A stretch of DNA of 64,000 nucleotides from Talaromyces rugulosus (Eukaryota; Ascomycota; Eurotiomycetes; Eurotiales; Trichocomaceae). Location of the stretch: positions 1,736,001-1,800,000 of the forward strand of contig NC_049566.1 of the NCBI RefSeq assembly GCF_013368755.1. Reading direction: 5' to 3'. The position numbers were made by a program, and so were the translations under genes. This document shows, one piece after another, positions 42,783 to 54,631 of the stretch; the stretch's first letter is position 1; every line of letters begins with the position of its first letter. A model generated the notes under the pieces. It saw nothing but the letters and a program-made list of their open reading frames with translations. It did no database searches and was not told where the DNA came from.

Positions 42783-43933
42783 ATGAAAATGGCTTCAAGT
42801 GGCAAGATTGACGTGCTTCTCTACGGGCTGGGAGCGTAGGTCTTCTTACTCTGCAAACATGAATCGATGTCTAACTGAAGAGAATACAGAATCGGCTCAT
42901 TCTACGCCTTTGTGCTGAGTCGCAATCCGAATGTGCAGCTGACCGTGGTGGCGCGATCCAACTACGATGCTGTCAAGAATAACGTATGTTCTGCTTCACT
43001 TTGTTGTTTTGTGAAAACGATAGAAACTCACTGCTGGGATAGGGACTCGTCATCAACTCGGCCAACCACGGCAAACACACCGTCGTCCCTCACAGCGTGA
43101 TCAAAACGCCGGCCGAAGCAAACCAGACATTCGACTACATTGTCTGCGCACACAAGGCCATTGACCAGACGTTGGCGGTGACTGCGCTCGGTCGGGCAGT
43201 TGAAGAATCAAAAACCACTATTGTGATCATCCAAAACGGAGTCGGCAATGAAGAGCCTTTCAGAGATACATGGCCCAAGGCTACGATAATCACCTGTGTG
43301 GTAAGTACTTGCCCTCTGTGGCTTGAAACAGTCGCTAATGACATGCAGACATGGACAGGCGCCATACAGAACACACCCGGCTATGTCGAACATGGCAAGA
43401 ACGAAGACATGCAAATGGGGCTGTTTCCATCTCCGCTGTCACCGAGCGAGACGGAAAAGACCCGGCTGGACACATTCTCCTCACTTTTAACAACCGGAGG
43501 CACCAAATTCACCGTCCTCGAAGACATGCCGTTGCAGCGCTGGCAAAAGGTCGTCTGGAACGCGGCGTGGAACTCAATCACCACAATGACTCTCATGGAC
43601 TCGCGCAGCTGGCTGGACTCGAGCTCCGAGGCAATGCCCGTGACGCGCCAGTTGATGAACGAAGTTATCGACGTCGGCCGGGCGTGCGGTGTCACCACTC
43701 TTGAGCACGGGTTCGTGGATGTGTTGACGGACAGGATTCTCGGTATGCCGGGCATTGTATCGAGCATGCAGACCGACTGCAAAGCCGGTCGGCCTCTGGA
43801 AGTCGAAGTCATTCTGGGATATCCATATCGCAAGGCCAAGGAGCTGGGGCTGAACACGCCGACGCTGAACACGGTTTATGCGATTGTGATGGGAATTGAC
43901 CGACGGCTGAGGGACGCTGCGGCGAAAAAATAG
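42783..43933 (+). CDS. Ketopantoate reductase-like protein (ApbA/PanE family)
   Basis: NADPH-dependent reductase of 2-oxo acids; the classic member turns ketopantoate into pantoate for coenzyme A. Exons 42783-42835, 42890-42983, 43043-43300 and 43349-43933 encode 329 aa, with three in-frame introns of 48-59 nt. The Rossmann loop YGLGAIGSFYA (14-24) is split by intron 1. It continues with IVIIQNGVGNEEPF, the family's substrate-side loop. The C-terminal helical domain carries WQKVVWNAAWNSITTMT (active-site Lys and Asn), then EVILGYPYRKAKELGLNTPTLNTVY, the usual family ending. ATG at 42783 is preferred; an internal ATG is two codons on. Fungal genomes have several such paralogs, many not in CoA synthesis. 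The adjacent 2-hydroxyacid dehydrogenase suggests a shared 2-oxo/2-hydroxy acid metabolism. Confidence 0.9.
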
Positions 43934-44540
43934 ACATCTCATCTGTGGGCGTCTAGATTAGTTGATTAATAAGAGATTCAAGACCAAAAAATGTTGGGAA
44001 CAGCCAGCCGTATGGAGCGGTGTCCGGTTGGCTGCATCCGTCCGGCCACCGAGTCCCGGTTACATAGTAGACAGAAACAGCTAATTATTAATCGGCCTTG
44101 CATTAGGGCGCCCATTCCCTGGCGTTCCTGGTTGTTCTGGCATGGCTGCGACAGCGGTGTCGGGCACGATTGAAATAATTCCAAATACCTCATGCGGCGT
44201 GGTTGTGAGCAGCCAATGGCGGGCGCTCGGGGCATTTGGCGTCTCAGGGCCCAGGCTAGCGCACGCTGACTGATTTGCAACGATAAGAATGATAGTGCTT
44301 TGTCACTACCATAATAACTGCCATGTCAATAATAAGCATGCTGCTGGCCGACCAATTCCAAATCATCGGACGCATGTTGACGGAGGAAGAAGGTGGGCGG
44401 GGGCGGTGACGTCGATATGGCGGGGGAAGCTTCTCCTGTCCTTTAAAGAGCGTTGTCCGCCACCACAAGGTCCTCACGGCGAGTACCTTGCAAGTCACCT
44501 ATCTTCCTTGATCCAATCCTAGTTCATCCAGATATCCACC
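43934..44540. other. Intergenic region upstream of the GFA gene
   Basis: No gene is seen in 607 bp. Inverted-repeat-like GC blocks occur around 44190-44270. The last 100 bp (TTTAAAG near 44440 and a C/T-rich leader) should be the promoter of the GFA-type gene. Confidence 0.45.
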
Positions 44541-45074
44541 ATGGTTCTCACCGGACACTGCCTGTGCAAGGCCGTCACCTACTCCATTGACGTCGACAAG
44601 CCTATCATCACGGGCTACGACCACTGCGACGACTGCCAGCGCCAGACCGGCTCTACCTACTGTACGTGTTTTGCTGCTTTTCCTCCATCAGACCCACTGA
44701 TCTGATTGTTTGGCAGCTCTCGTCGCCGTTGTCCCCAAGGACAAGCTCACCATCAACGGCCCCACCAAGAGCTGGGCTGGCAAGGGCAGCTCTGGCAAGG
44801 ATGTCCACCGCATTTTCTGCTCCGAGTGTGGCTCCCCTATTGCCCATGACCCTGATGCTGCCCCGCCGATCATTGCCATCAAGGCCGGTACTCTCGACTC
44901 GGAGATCAAGAAGAACCTGAAGCCGGTGCGTTTTACTTTGTTTTTGATTTTGATAGTGAACAAGAAAGTCACTGACAATTTACGGGTGAATAGGACACCG
45001 AGATCTGGACTGTTGGCAAGCTTCCCTTCTGCCAGGAATCCCTTGCCCATCCTTTCCCTCACATGCCGGAATAA
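44541..45074 (+). CDS. GFA/CENP-V-type zinc protein (glutathione-dependent formaldehyde-activating-like)
   Basis: Small zinc-binding protein of the Gfa/Mss4-like fold; some members bind glutathione adducts, most fungal ones are uncharacterised. Exons 44541-44661, 44717-44925 and 44994-45074 encode 136 aa. Zinc ligands fit the family: Cys7 and Cys9 (GHCLCK), Cys29 and Cys32 (CDDCQRQTG), and Cys75/Cys78 (FCSECGSPI). The ending IWTVGKLPFCQ...HMPE matches the family C-terminus and fixes the last exon. No targeting signal is seen. Codon use is strongly C-biased, like the OPT gene, which suggests good expression. It stands next to the 2-hydroxyacid enzymes, but nothing links it to them mechanistically. 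Confidence 0.92.
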
Positions 45075-46129
45075 ATGCGCAATATCAAGTCGTAAACGGG
45101 ATAAAAAAAATGAGAATGAAACCAAAATGATTCTTTGATGCAACATTGTCGAGCTGTATATCTTGAGCTCTATCATGAAACGATTATTCTAAAATAAACC
45201 ACAAGCAGTTTTAAATATCGTAATCGCGTTTTGTGGCTGTGGTACAAGCTTTAAAATAGATCGAACACAAACAGGGCGAATGTCTCGGAGGGTTAAATGA
45301 CCAATCCGAAGCACAACCAACTACGCCAATACCAACTTACATCTGTAAGAGTCTTTAAATTCCACACCGTAAATGAGGATTAAACAGGCGGTAACACCAG
45401 GGCGAAGCAGGATAGCCCGTGGCAAACCGAAACTGCGAAGAGCCATGCTACACAACCATGGTATACCAAATCTTGATCCTTGCATTTCAAATGATCACTC
45501 CACGCTTAAAATTTTTGGGTTTCCGATATTCTTCAATGTGTTGCGTCGCAACTTCATGAAATAGCCACTTTCCGTCATCGAGTCAATCTACCTAGGGCAA
45601 TTGAAATCATGTGACTCGTTATGTCTATATCAACCTAAACATAAAAGTGGTGTTTTGACAAACCAACATACAAAAATACAGCCCATCAAACAATACTATC
45701 AAAAACATGTGCAAAAGTGGCTGAATGCTTACATATGTAATTTCGTAATACATGAAAAAACGTCTTTCAGTTGCCGACCCCCTGTGAAATGTTCCGTCAC
45801 TAAATTGCGCCATACAAACTCCTTGACAATCGATGGCAGTCAAGTGGTTTTTCTGTTAGCGTGTATTGAAACAACAAAACTGTACATCTTGTAGATAAAA
45901 CACGTATCGCGGAGCTCTATCTCTATAGTTCATCGCAATGTATACACCAGTTGGTTTCGCCTCGTAGAATTGTGACCGGCACCCTAGACTCCATGGATGT
46001 GCCATGGTATTGTATTCCCTGTATAGCATATTTGCCTCTCCTAGGTGCAAATTCGCCCCGTTGGCCTTGAATCAAACAAGTAATGACAAATTAGCTTATG
46101 TCATGTATACATCATTTGAAAAGTGCCAT
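45075..46129. other. Intergenic region
   Basis: About 1 kb of AT-leaning sequence without splice-supported frames or known motifs; I see nothing specific in it. Confidence 0.5.
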
Positions 46130-46818
46130 TCAACGCACCGTTTTATGAAGGCTCCTATAAGCAGGTGCTGGGCCACGTGCCTCTTGAGCGGCAAAGTCGG
46201 CAGGAAGGGTTTTGGTACTTGTCGATTTTGTGCTATACGTGGTACATGGCTTGTTCTCGTATCTCGTATAGCGTGGAGGAGGGGGCTCTGTCTCGTCGTC
46301 TGCTTCATCATGAAGTATTGTTTTCACGGTGCGATGTTCCCACTTTTCGACGGTGACGGTAGTGCTGAATAGGATTTTTATCAGTTTTGTCTGTTTTGTT
46401 TTTCGTTGGGCAGAAGATAATCTCACAGTTTCGTCGCTCGGCCCAATTTGTCTCGCAGACTCTGCAGATTGGGCTTTAGATTAGGCAGTTCCTTCCCCCT
46501 GAATCTATACAATAGCCTCCCCCCTGGCCACTTCTGATTGGAATATTTGTATTCTTTCAGTTGTTTCTTTAGTTCTCGGATATCATCCTCGCATTTTGCA
46601 ATTCTCTTCTCGGCGCTGCTAGCCACCTGGTCATCCTTGCTGTCGCTTTCGACCACGGACTGGAGGACCTCTAGGACTTCCTTGCAGCTTTTAGCTAGGT
46701 CGACGCAATCGGTCAAGTTGTTTCCGTAGCTGTGGTGGTTTGTAGTATAGTCGCATATTTCGTCGCAAACCTTGATGGCCCGAGCCACGAGCTCCGACGT
46801 TGTTTTCTGATAATGCAT
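46130..46818 (-). CDS. Orphan cytosolic protein with helical N-terminus
   Basis: Two exons, 46818-46427 and 46364-46130, joined by a 62-nt phase-2 intron (GTGAGA donor, ATTCAG acceptor), encode 208 aa. If the intron is retained, the frame stops directly at TGA (46425-46423). The N-terminal 110 residues look all-helical and charged (LVARAIKVCDEICDY, LAKSCKEVLEVLQSVV, KRIAKCEDDIRELKKQLKEY), with a coiled-coil-like end. This recalls the short helical N-terminal modules of fungal NLR/STAND proteins, but without a following NTPase domain. The C-terminal part is Thr/Pro/Glu-rich and probably disordered (DDETEPPPPRYTRYENK). There is no signal peptide. The function is not recognised, and the comparison with STAND modules is only an impression of helix pattern. 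Confidence 0.65.
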
Positions 46819-47192
46819 CTTGCATTTACAAGTATGGTAAAAAAAAAGGTGAAAATGGACTCGATAAATTGTTGACTCGAATGGATTGTTCAGTTGACAT
46901 GTATTCTAGAACTGATGGGGCGATGTCTGCGGCCTTTAAGGAGAAGATTTTGACAATGTAGTACCTCGTCCTACCTTGTCTTACCAAAAATCAACACTCA
47001 ACATTTCCACATTTTCTTCAATCATGCGACCTTTTTATCGGCTAGCCAAGTAGTATCACCAAGGCTATGAGGCCATGGTCTCTGAAATCTGTGGAACAGA
47101 ATAACTGCCTCATGAGCAGATGCGCGTATCCGGAAGGTTTCCCAAAGTGGAAACTACTCAGGCCCTTCAAAGTCTGTTTATCGGATCTTCTA
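46819..47192. other. Spacer between two orphan genes
   Basis: 374 bp: promoter of the 46130-46818 gene and 3' flank of the next. An A-run lies near 46841. Nothing else is seen. Confidence 0.5.
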
Positions 47193-47945
47193 CTAAGTGC
47201 TGTCCTCCAAGTTCCAGCCATCTAACCGCAGCGGAACTTTCATTTCCGTGGTGCTTCGCACCCGCCAGACTACATTTCCCTGCCATATCTGCGTATACAA
47301 CGCTTTCCTGGCCACAGCGACAGCCTTGTCCGCGTTCCACCAATTCTCGGCTCTGCCGTTCATCCAGTGACCGTGGTGCCACTGCAAGTCCGAACCAGTA
47401 CGTTTGTACTGTTTATAGCAAGGAAACAGTATGCGACTAAACCGCGATTCGTAGGCGCAGTTGACAATTGCCTGCATTAGCCCGAGCGCAAGGTGAGCAT
47501 TATCGGGCTTCAGCTCGATGCCGGATCCGGTCGACAGGCCGTGAGCCAGGTTGGTTTCGTTCCAGGGCATCAGGTTGCCGTCGCTCCAGCGGGTAACTTT
47601 GACCCTATTCGCGTCTCTGTCTAGGATGGGTTCTGTGTGCACTGTGAAATAATGCGAGAGCGAATCTAGGTCTACATGTTGCGGTGACTTTCCGTTTGGC
47701 CGTTTTCGTGGTGATTCCGGCAATAAGTTGGCGACGAGGTCGTACGTGTTAGCGTCAGCTGTCACGTACCATGTTTCAGTGTGCTGGCGACGCTTTGGTC
47801 CGAAAAACAATGTCTTCTCTTCCCATTCGGCCGTGATGCTAATTATACTTTCAAGTTCGCTTAAATTCGGCAGAGGAGTGGCGCCCAGGTCAATCTGTGC
47901 AGAGAACAGCGTGTACAGAAACGGCAGGCTTTCTTTTTTAGCCAT
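47193..47945 (-). CDS. Orphan protein of 250 aa
   Basis: One open exon from ATG 47945 to TAG 47193. Codon use is even and the frame long for this composition, which supports a gene. The sequence is rich in Trp and His in its C-terminal third (WHHGHWMNGRAENWWNADKA), with Asp/Glu/Leu-rich parts before (LPNLSELESIISITAEWEE). There is no signal peptide, membrane segment or recognised motif. It lies on the same strand as the orphan at 46130-46818, 374 bp upstream of it; the two could be a species-specific pair. No function is proposed. Confidence 0.6.
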   Translation of the reverse strand: MAKKESLPFLYTLFSAQIDLGATPLPNLSELESIISITAEWEEKTLFFGPKRRQHTETWYVTADANTYDLVANLLPESPRKRPNGKSPQHVDLDSLSHYFTVHTEPILDRDANRVKVTRWSDGNLMPWNETNLAHGLSTGSGIELKPDNAHLALGLMQAIVNCAYESRFSRILFPCYKQYKRTGSDLQWHHGHWMNGRAENWWNADKAVAVARKALYTQIWQGNVVWRVRSTTEMKVPLRLDGWNLEDST

Positions 47946-49329
47946 TATAGAGATGTTTCATGAACAAGATACGTGAAGAGAGACAAGCTTTATCCATATT
48001 ATCTTCGTTATATACCTAGTTAGACAGATTCTCATGGGACAGAAGTTGCTGGGCTATTCCGGTCAACTAATGTCCACGACACCTAGGACAGAGCAATTGC
48101 TATAGGTTTCAATTTAAAATAGCGATTATCATTATTTTCTTTGTTATCCTTGAGCCTCGTTTTGTACTTCTCGGCTCACAACAAAGCCATTGTAATTACA
48201 GCCTGCAAAGTAACATCACCCCTTGATAGCAGTTGATGTCTTGATGTTTATGCAACAATCTTGACCGCTACATCTCGGCAGTGAAATCTCCGACATATCC
48301 ATCAGGTGTCACAAACATTGAAACCTTCTACATTTAGATAACACAAACCCATCAGCGTTACCGTGCATTGTATGGGTACACAGTGATGCAAGATATTCAC
48401 TTACCGCCTTTTTCTAGAACTGTGCCGAGGTTAATTGTAAATTTTGTAAATGTGATTTATCTCAAGGCTTGCACATGTGGGCTTATGACTATGTAACCAT
48501 CTGTGGACAAGGGAGTTACCCTTCTAGGGCTAAGACAAAGACCAAAAGACATGGAGTTTATGCTCCCTTTATTGCCCAGCAACCTGATGTTATATGCCAC
48601 AATAGCCTGGTCATTATTGAATTTTGTCCTGTTGATATCAATTACGACCAAAATATTACAAAACATGTTTTGGTTCTGAGCATTTGTTTTGTAATCTTGT
48701 AAAAAAAATTATGATCAATTGATTTCTATGTGGATGGTTGTGCCAATTTGATCAGCGCCAACTCATCTTTAATCATTTGGTGTACATGTATATAGCAGTC
48801 AAGATAATATTTAGGCCTCCGACAAAATTCCTGAATTATATCATTGCTTCAGAATACTCAGTTGAAGACAGTATCCAATAAACAACCTTAACGTCGATGC
48901 AACTAACGGCAGCCAAAAGCATCAACCAATGCCGAAAAGGGTAAAAATGGGGGCTCTCGCCCAACATTATCCCGAACCCAACAGCAACGTTGTAATTCCT
49001 GCTATCTGCTTACCGGCAATCTCTTTTTTCCCTTTATTAAAATCGGCAAATTTTTTAAACAAAGTCATTCACATGGACCTTTTACTCTAGCTCGATACTG
49101 CTCTATACGCTCAGCATTTCAAAAATACCCATTTCCCCACGGTCTCTTCACGATCTTGCCGATCTCTTATGTTTACCCCACTGGAAATAAATACTTGCAC
49201 CAATAAGGTGAATGTATGTTATTTAGTATCTTGGTCTAAAATCATTCATGTCTATATAAAGAGACCGAGTTCCGATCCGAATAAGATCAGTAGATCAGCC
49301 TTCATTGACTGTACGAAAACTCAAGCAAG
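47946..49329. other. Intergenic region upstream of the carboxylesterase
   Basis: AT-rich 1.4 kb without a credible gene. A TCAATTGA palindrome lies at 48715-48722. Overlapping 70-codon frames at 48457-48702 on both strands are judged chance. The right end holds a TATA box. Confidence 0.5.
49253..49260 (+). promoter_or_regulatory. TATA box of the carboxylesterase gene
   Basis: TATATAAA lies 70 bp before the ATG at 49330, in an otherwise ordinary leader. The spacing fits a strong, regulated core promoter. Confidence 0.55.
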
Positions 49330-51025
49330 ATGCGAGCCCTAACAGCTTTGCCAACTTTGGCAGCGTTCTTTTCAGCAGCAACCATATCTAGCGCTATCCC
49401 ATTGAACCCTCTAGTATCACTCAACTATATAAACCTAGTCGGTAATTATTCTTCCGAGTATAACATAACGTACTTTCGCAAGATCCCCTTTGCAGCACCT
49501 CCTTTGCCCCCGACAAATCGCTTTCGCGCACCCCAGCCACCGCTCATACACGATAAAAACGAGCTATACATTACCGACCAGGACTTTGATATGTGCCCTC
49601 AGCGGAACACGAATGGGTCGGAGGATTGCTTGTATCTAAGCGTGTACTCGCGTCCGTGGGCCACGGAGCAAAATCTCACAAAACGTGAACACGCCGGTCG
49701 TCCAGTGTTGGTTAATTATTATGGTGGAGCTTTTATTGAGGGCTCTGCTTCATGGAAGATATCAGGGACGCGGCTGTACCCGGTTCTCAACGTCTCTGAC
49801 GGCAACGACTTTATCATTGTCCAGCCAAACTATCGTGTCAATGCATTCGGATTCCTTCCTGGAAAACAAATCAAGGCTTCAAATACATCTGATCTTAATT
49901 CGGGATTGCGTGACCAACAGTACGTTCTTCAATGGGTCAAGAATAATATCCAGCACTTTGGTGGTAATCCAAACAACGTCTCGATTTGGGGACAAAGTGC
50001 CGGTGGTGGGAGTGTCGTAAGCCAGATTCTTGCAGGTAGTCAGGCAGGAGTGCCACTATTTGACAAGGCGATAACATCTTCGCCCTTTTGGCCAAAGACA
50101 TATCGGTACGATGACCCCGAAGCTCAGGCTATTTACGACCAGTTGGTTTCTTTAACTGGCTGTGCGAATTCAACGGACAGTCTAGCGTGTCTAAAGGCAG
50201 TTGATGTGCAAGCGTTACGAAATTCCAGTCTAGTCATTGACGCTGACCATACATACACAACAAGCTCATACACCTGGGCACCGGTCATCGACGGCGAGTT
50301 TCTTAAAGATTCCCTGGCCAGCACAATTCAAAACAGGGGAGTAGCCGTAGACTATATCTACGGGTTGTACAATTCGGATGAGGGCGAGAACTTTATCCCA
50401 CCAGGACTGCAAAACACGACTTCAACCGACGGTTACAATTCCTCCTTGGCCAGTTATAATAACTGGGTTAGTGGGTTTTTGCCCCGATTCAGTGACTCTC
50501 AATTGCAAGAAGTCAGTCAGCTGTATCCAGAACAAGGATCAACTGAGACGATCCCGCTATACAATACAACATATGAAAGAGCTCAACTAGTATATCGCGA
50601 TTTGATGTTTGCGTGTCCGTCGTATTGGTTGGCGAGTTCGGCTAAAGTACAGGGGTGGCTGGCGGAGTATGCAATTCCACCAGCACGACACGGCAGTGAT
50701 GTCGTATGGGTAAGAGGCATCTTCTCTTCTATTGCGGGTTTGAAATAATACTGATACTTTTTGAAAGTGGGATGATATCGACACGACACAGACGAGCGAT
50801 ACACTCACCTACGACGGATACACCGGCTCATTTGCTAGTTTCATCGAAACTGGTAGCCCCAATACACACAAGGTTACAAATGGCTCAATTCTGAGTGTCC
50901 CAGAGCTGCAGGCACAAGAGGCAGAGTTTGTTATCGCGGAAAATGGGTTCCAGCAGGTGAAACTTGTGGAGCTGAAAACACGATGCGACTTTTGGCTGAA
51001 GAATGGAAAGTCAATCCCTATATAA
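49330..51025 (+). CDS. Secreted type-B carboxylesterase/lipase
   Basis: Extracellular esterase of the cholinesterase/lipase (COesterase) family. Exons 49330-50709 and 50768-51025, with a 58-nt phase-0 intron, encode 545 aa. The signal peptide is residues 1-22 (LAAFFSAATISSAIPL). The family order is intact: EDCLYLSVY near 100, the oxyanion block VNYYGGAFIEGSA, GLRDQQYVLQWVKNNIQHFGGNP, and the nucleophile Ser223 in GQSAGGG. An acidic residue lies in NSDEGENF, and His454 in PARHGSDVVW. About a dozen N-glycosylation sites are present. The usual GGG of the oxyanion hole is YGG here, within family variation. Substrate is unknown. A TATA box lies 70 bp upstream. Confidence 0.93.
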
Positions 51026-51391
51026 ACAGGAATGTTTAACCTTATCAATACAGTATATATTTCAAACAATATGGGGAATTGCGAGACCCCAGCTACCGCT
51101 TAGTTATCTCCCTATTTAGCAAATTTATATATGCGATAACTACGGAAAATGCTCTGTTGGATACCAGAGGAAAGGCCAACTGCAAACGAAGGCATATATC
51201 ACTCCTGGGAATCATTGATGTTGATAGAAGGACTGTCTGATTCCTAGCGAACACTGTTCAATGCGCAAGTGCAAGATAAAGGGGGTTCCAATTATCAATT
51301 TAATTATATGTCCTCATTTCTTATGGATTCGCCATCACCCATACTAGATTTATCTCAACTGTATGTTTCCACTATTGAATCTGTCTAATTG
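51026..51391. other. Convergent intergenic region
   Basis: AT-rich spacer between the esterase and MFS 3' ends; its right border depends on which MFS stop is used. Nothing else is seen. Confidence 0.45.
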
Positions 51392-53496
51392 CTACCGGGA
51401 TATTAACGATATTATTTTATACATGTACAAGTCACTCAAAGTTTGTGGTTCCGAATCGTCCATCCGCTGGCTGATGCCACAAGCGAGCAAACCAAAGAGA
51501 AAACTGGGGGAAGTTAGCACATCTGTAAGAATTAGGAGTCGATCTACTAACTGTAGGTATGTTTCAAGCCCTTGACGTATGATGAGACCACAATATCTCT
51601 CAATTCACCAGTCAAAGTATTGATATATGTTACATCAGACAGGATTTTCTTAATAATCTAGATTCTGTTAGTACGTATCAGGCAAAAGACAGATCAACAG
51701 CTCACCTCTTCTGTTCCTGTTCCAGTCAGCTTCCTCTGTAGCTGACCTCTAAATTCTCTCTCCAGAGCTGCGTTGTTTGCCGTGATACTCGCAGAAACCC
51801 CAGCAGTACTCAACAAGAAAACCCCTGAAGTGGCCATAGCAATATCCTTCTGCTCAAGACATGAGGTCATTGCAACAAAACTAGCCCCTTGAGCAATACC
51901 TGTGCCTATACCACCAGGGATAATATACAAAGATTCCCAGGCATTGGTGTTTCCGTTCCAGCGGAAATATTCCAGTATGTAAGTCACCGAGGCTACTAAT
52001 CCTGCAGCCACAGTAAGGCCCTTGTATCTACCGGTCCGTTTGATGAAAGCTCCAGATAGGATGCCGGCGACAGCATTTCCGACGACAGCAGGTACCAGAT
52101 GCGCCCCGGCAGATGATGCGGATGCTCGGGATGTGATTTGAAAATAAAGCGGAATGGTGTACATCATGCCAACTTGGGACAGGACTTGTAATGTCATTAC
52201 GAGATAGCTGGCCGTGACGTTTGGTTGTCGGAGGATGCGAAGCGAAAAGATGGGTTCTTTGGCCCAGTAGGCCTCGGTCAAAAGGAAGGTGATGAAGAGA
52301 ACTATGGCAGCCACACCCAACGAGATTGTCCATGGCGATGTCCATGAAAGCTTTTTTCCGCCAAAGTCAAGGACCGTGATACCGGAAATCACAGATGCGG
52401 AAAGGAAGAAGGTACCGGTGAAGTCGATTCGAGAAAATTTCGATTTTGAACTTGGGAGTTCTTCGTTGAGAGGCTTGAAGGGGATCTGCAACCTAAACAA
52501 GGCTAGCAATGCTGAAATGGCGATCAATATTGCCTGTCCAGTGAATAGCCTAAACCAGTCAAAATTAATCAGTCTTGTGGTCGCAAAAAAGTGAAAAAAA
52601 ATAGGCCTACCATCTCCACCCAAGCAGGTCTGTCAGTGCGCCGCCAACAGGCCCACCAGCTGCACGGCCAACTGTCGAGGCAATGTTGACATATGATCTC
52701 CATGTTGCTAATTCGCGCCGAGGGACAATATCTGGCTACGGTCAGGGTCTCGTCACTTAGAAGAAGGTATATGAACTACCTGCGATGATGACGGCAGCCA
52801 TGGTAGCCATCCCTGCACCTCCAAGGCCGGAAATAGCACGACCTAGAATGATTTGCCACATCTGCACTGAGAGCCCACTTTATCTCGATATCAGCTTTAT
52901 GTCAAGACCTAGTAGGGATGAGTAACACACCATAAGGTACATCCGGCGCCGAATAGAAGATATGCGATAAGGAGTATGATTTTTCGCCCGTATATATCGC
53001 TCAGTTTACCATACTAAGGGGTTGATTAGAATATCACCCGCGGAAAATCGCAAGGATTATTGGCTCACCATGGGCATCGCAGCACACACTCCCAGACTAT
53101 AAGCTGTTGAGAGCCAATTGGCATCTGGTAGGGAATTGAATTCGGAAGATATTCGCCCGGCGGAAGCGAAAGTGATCGTATTGTCGGCATGTGCTACCAA
53201 TTCGCCTACCATCGTTGTCAACAAACAAATCCAATGCCTCCAAGAGCACAGCACCTATTCATACCGAGTAACAATATGGAGATGACGCCCCAGACGTTCA
53301 CGTTTCCGGCTCGCTCGGGATTCTCGTCCCCATTCCCCTGGTCGGTTTCCGCGTTCACCAGGGTATCAGAGTCCGTAGGCGGTGTCAAGCCATTTTCCAA
53401 TCTGTCTGAATTCCTATCAACTGTTCCGTACGACGTGGTGACACTAGCGGCCTTGGACGTGAGCGGCGAAATCTCATCGGAATCGCCGGCTGCCAT
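51392..53496 (-). CDS. 14-TM MFS drug/toxin efflux transporter (DHA2-type)
   Basis: Proton-antiport exporter of the DHA14/VBA-TRI12-like group. Eight exons: 53496-53265, 53205-53069, 53013-52931, 52877-52780, 52731-52611, 52549-51706, 51657-51548 and 51503-51392, giving 578 aa. The family pattern runs across the splices: SILLLGELVAHADNTI (TM1), ISSEFNSLPDANWLSTAYSL, YGKLSDIYGRK (motif A), WQIILGRAISGLGGAGM, DIVPRRELATWRSYVN, GPVGGALTDLLGWRWLFTGQ (motif C region), and a C-terminal half with seven more helices. Exons 1-6 are firm. Exon 7 (IIKKILSDVTYINTLTGELRD...) fits the usual tail before the last helix. Exon 8 is weaker, and if exon 6 is not spliced the protein ends at 51694. A Ser/Thr/Asp-rich cytosolic N-terminus of about 65 residues is present. 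Substrate is unknown. Confidence 0.82.
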
Positions 53497-54631
53497 GTTT
53501 GTCACTCTCGCGGATTGGCATTCACAGCCAAAAACTGCCCTTGCTCACATTTTCTCCCCCCGCGGGTCAACAGCCATTTAAAGCGAGACGCGAGTAGCGA
53601 AAGAGATGAGACGAGAAATCGAAGTATGCGTGATGGCGCAAGTTCCGGCCAATAGGGCTCTATTCGGCTACTAACCCCTAGATATGCCCACCGAAGACTT
53701 CTCCCGAAACAGCAAGCGGCTCGAAGAGCTATTCGGCAGCCCTGAAAACTGTGGGTTTTAGTGACTCACTGGCATTATCGAAAGGTTAATAATATAGAGC
53801 ACGCAATCGGCGCCTCGGATGAGTGAGCCTCTAGGCAGTAGTACGCAAAAAACTAGCGCCCGTCAACCCTAAACATAACCCTAACCTACAGAACCTTGTC
53901 TTGTTCATACAACAAGGCAGGATATGGGGAAGAAAGTTCAGGGCAGGAGATAATGAGCCTCAGAGCTATTTTTAACCGGTTTATTTGCCCGAGGAGTAGA
54001 CTTGGCTGTTTGTACGATCGTTAAACCTGTGCAGCTAGGATGGGACAATATAGGTCGGTATAGTATCCATGGATTGAACCGGCTAACGAGTGACAGCAAC
54101 ATCGGGAGAGATAAATACATGGGAATCAAATTTGCGTTATCGGTCCCAGCCTCCGCTATTACAGTAACAACAATGCTTAGCCACATTGGTCAGGATGGTC
54201 ATAAGGGAGGATACAATCTCCAGAACAACAATCAGAGCCAGTTGGGCACTGCCAATAAACCAACAATTTCTTCGGTCTCGGTCTACTATTCGAGAACACA
54301 AGGTCGACAAATATTTACATGCACAATGTATATTTTCAATACGAAGGTAGGACCAAACCAATTATAAACGGACATTAATTACTAGCACGTTTGGCTGGCA
54401 TTCTCGTAATTTTGGTATCTCAACCAATCAAAGGAGATTCTGGTTCGGAAAGCTTATTCCACATGGCCAAGCGGCCAATGACAGTGGCGGCCGGAAAAGC
54501 GGGGAGCCCCACATGATATCATGACGCGATGCTTCTCCTCACGTCTGCGTAACTTCTCCGACTCCCACAGTGTGTGTGTTTTTTTTCTTCTTTTCTACTG
54601 TTTATTATTCTGTGCTCTTAGTTCAATTGAA
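53497..54631. other. Divergent intergenic region
   Basis: Promoters of the MFS and arylsulfatase genes. Overlapping 75-120-codon frames on both strands at 53938-54367 have no ATG or family support. A short telomere-like CCCTAA string near 53867-53889 is too short to mean much. A TCAATTGA lies at 54623-54630, immediately before the arylsulfatase ATG, preceded by a T/C-rich leader (54579-54607). Confidence 0.5.

Noticed and set aside
53867..53889. Telomere-like CCCTAA units
   Set aside because: Only two or three imperfect units within unique sequence. This is too little for an interstitial telomere.
53938..54367. Overlapping frames of 74-121 codons on both strands
   Set aside because: No ATG in suitable context and no family likeness; they lie in the shared promoter of two genes.
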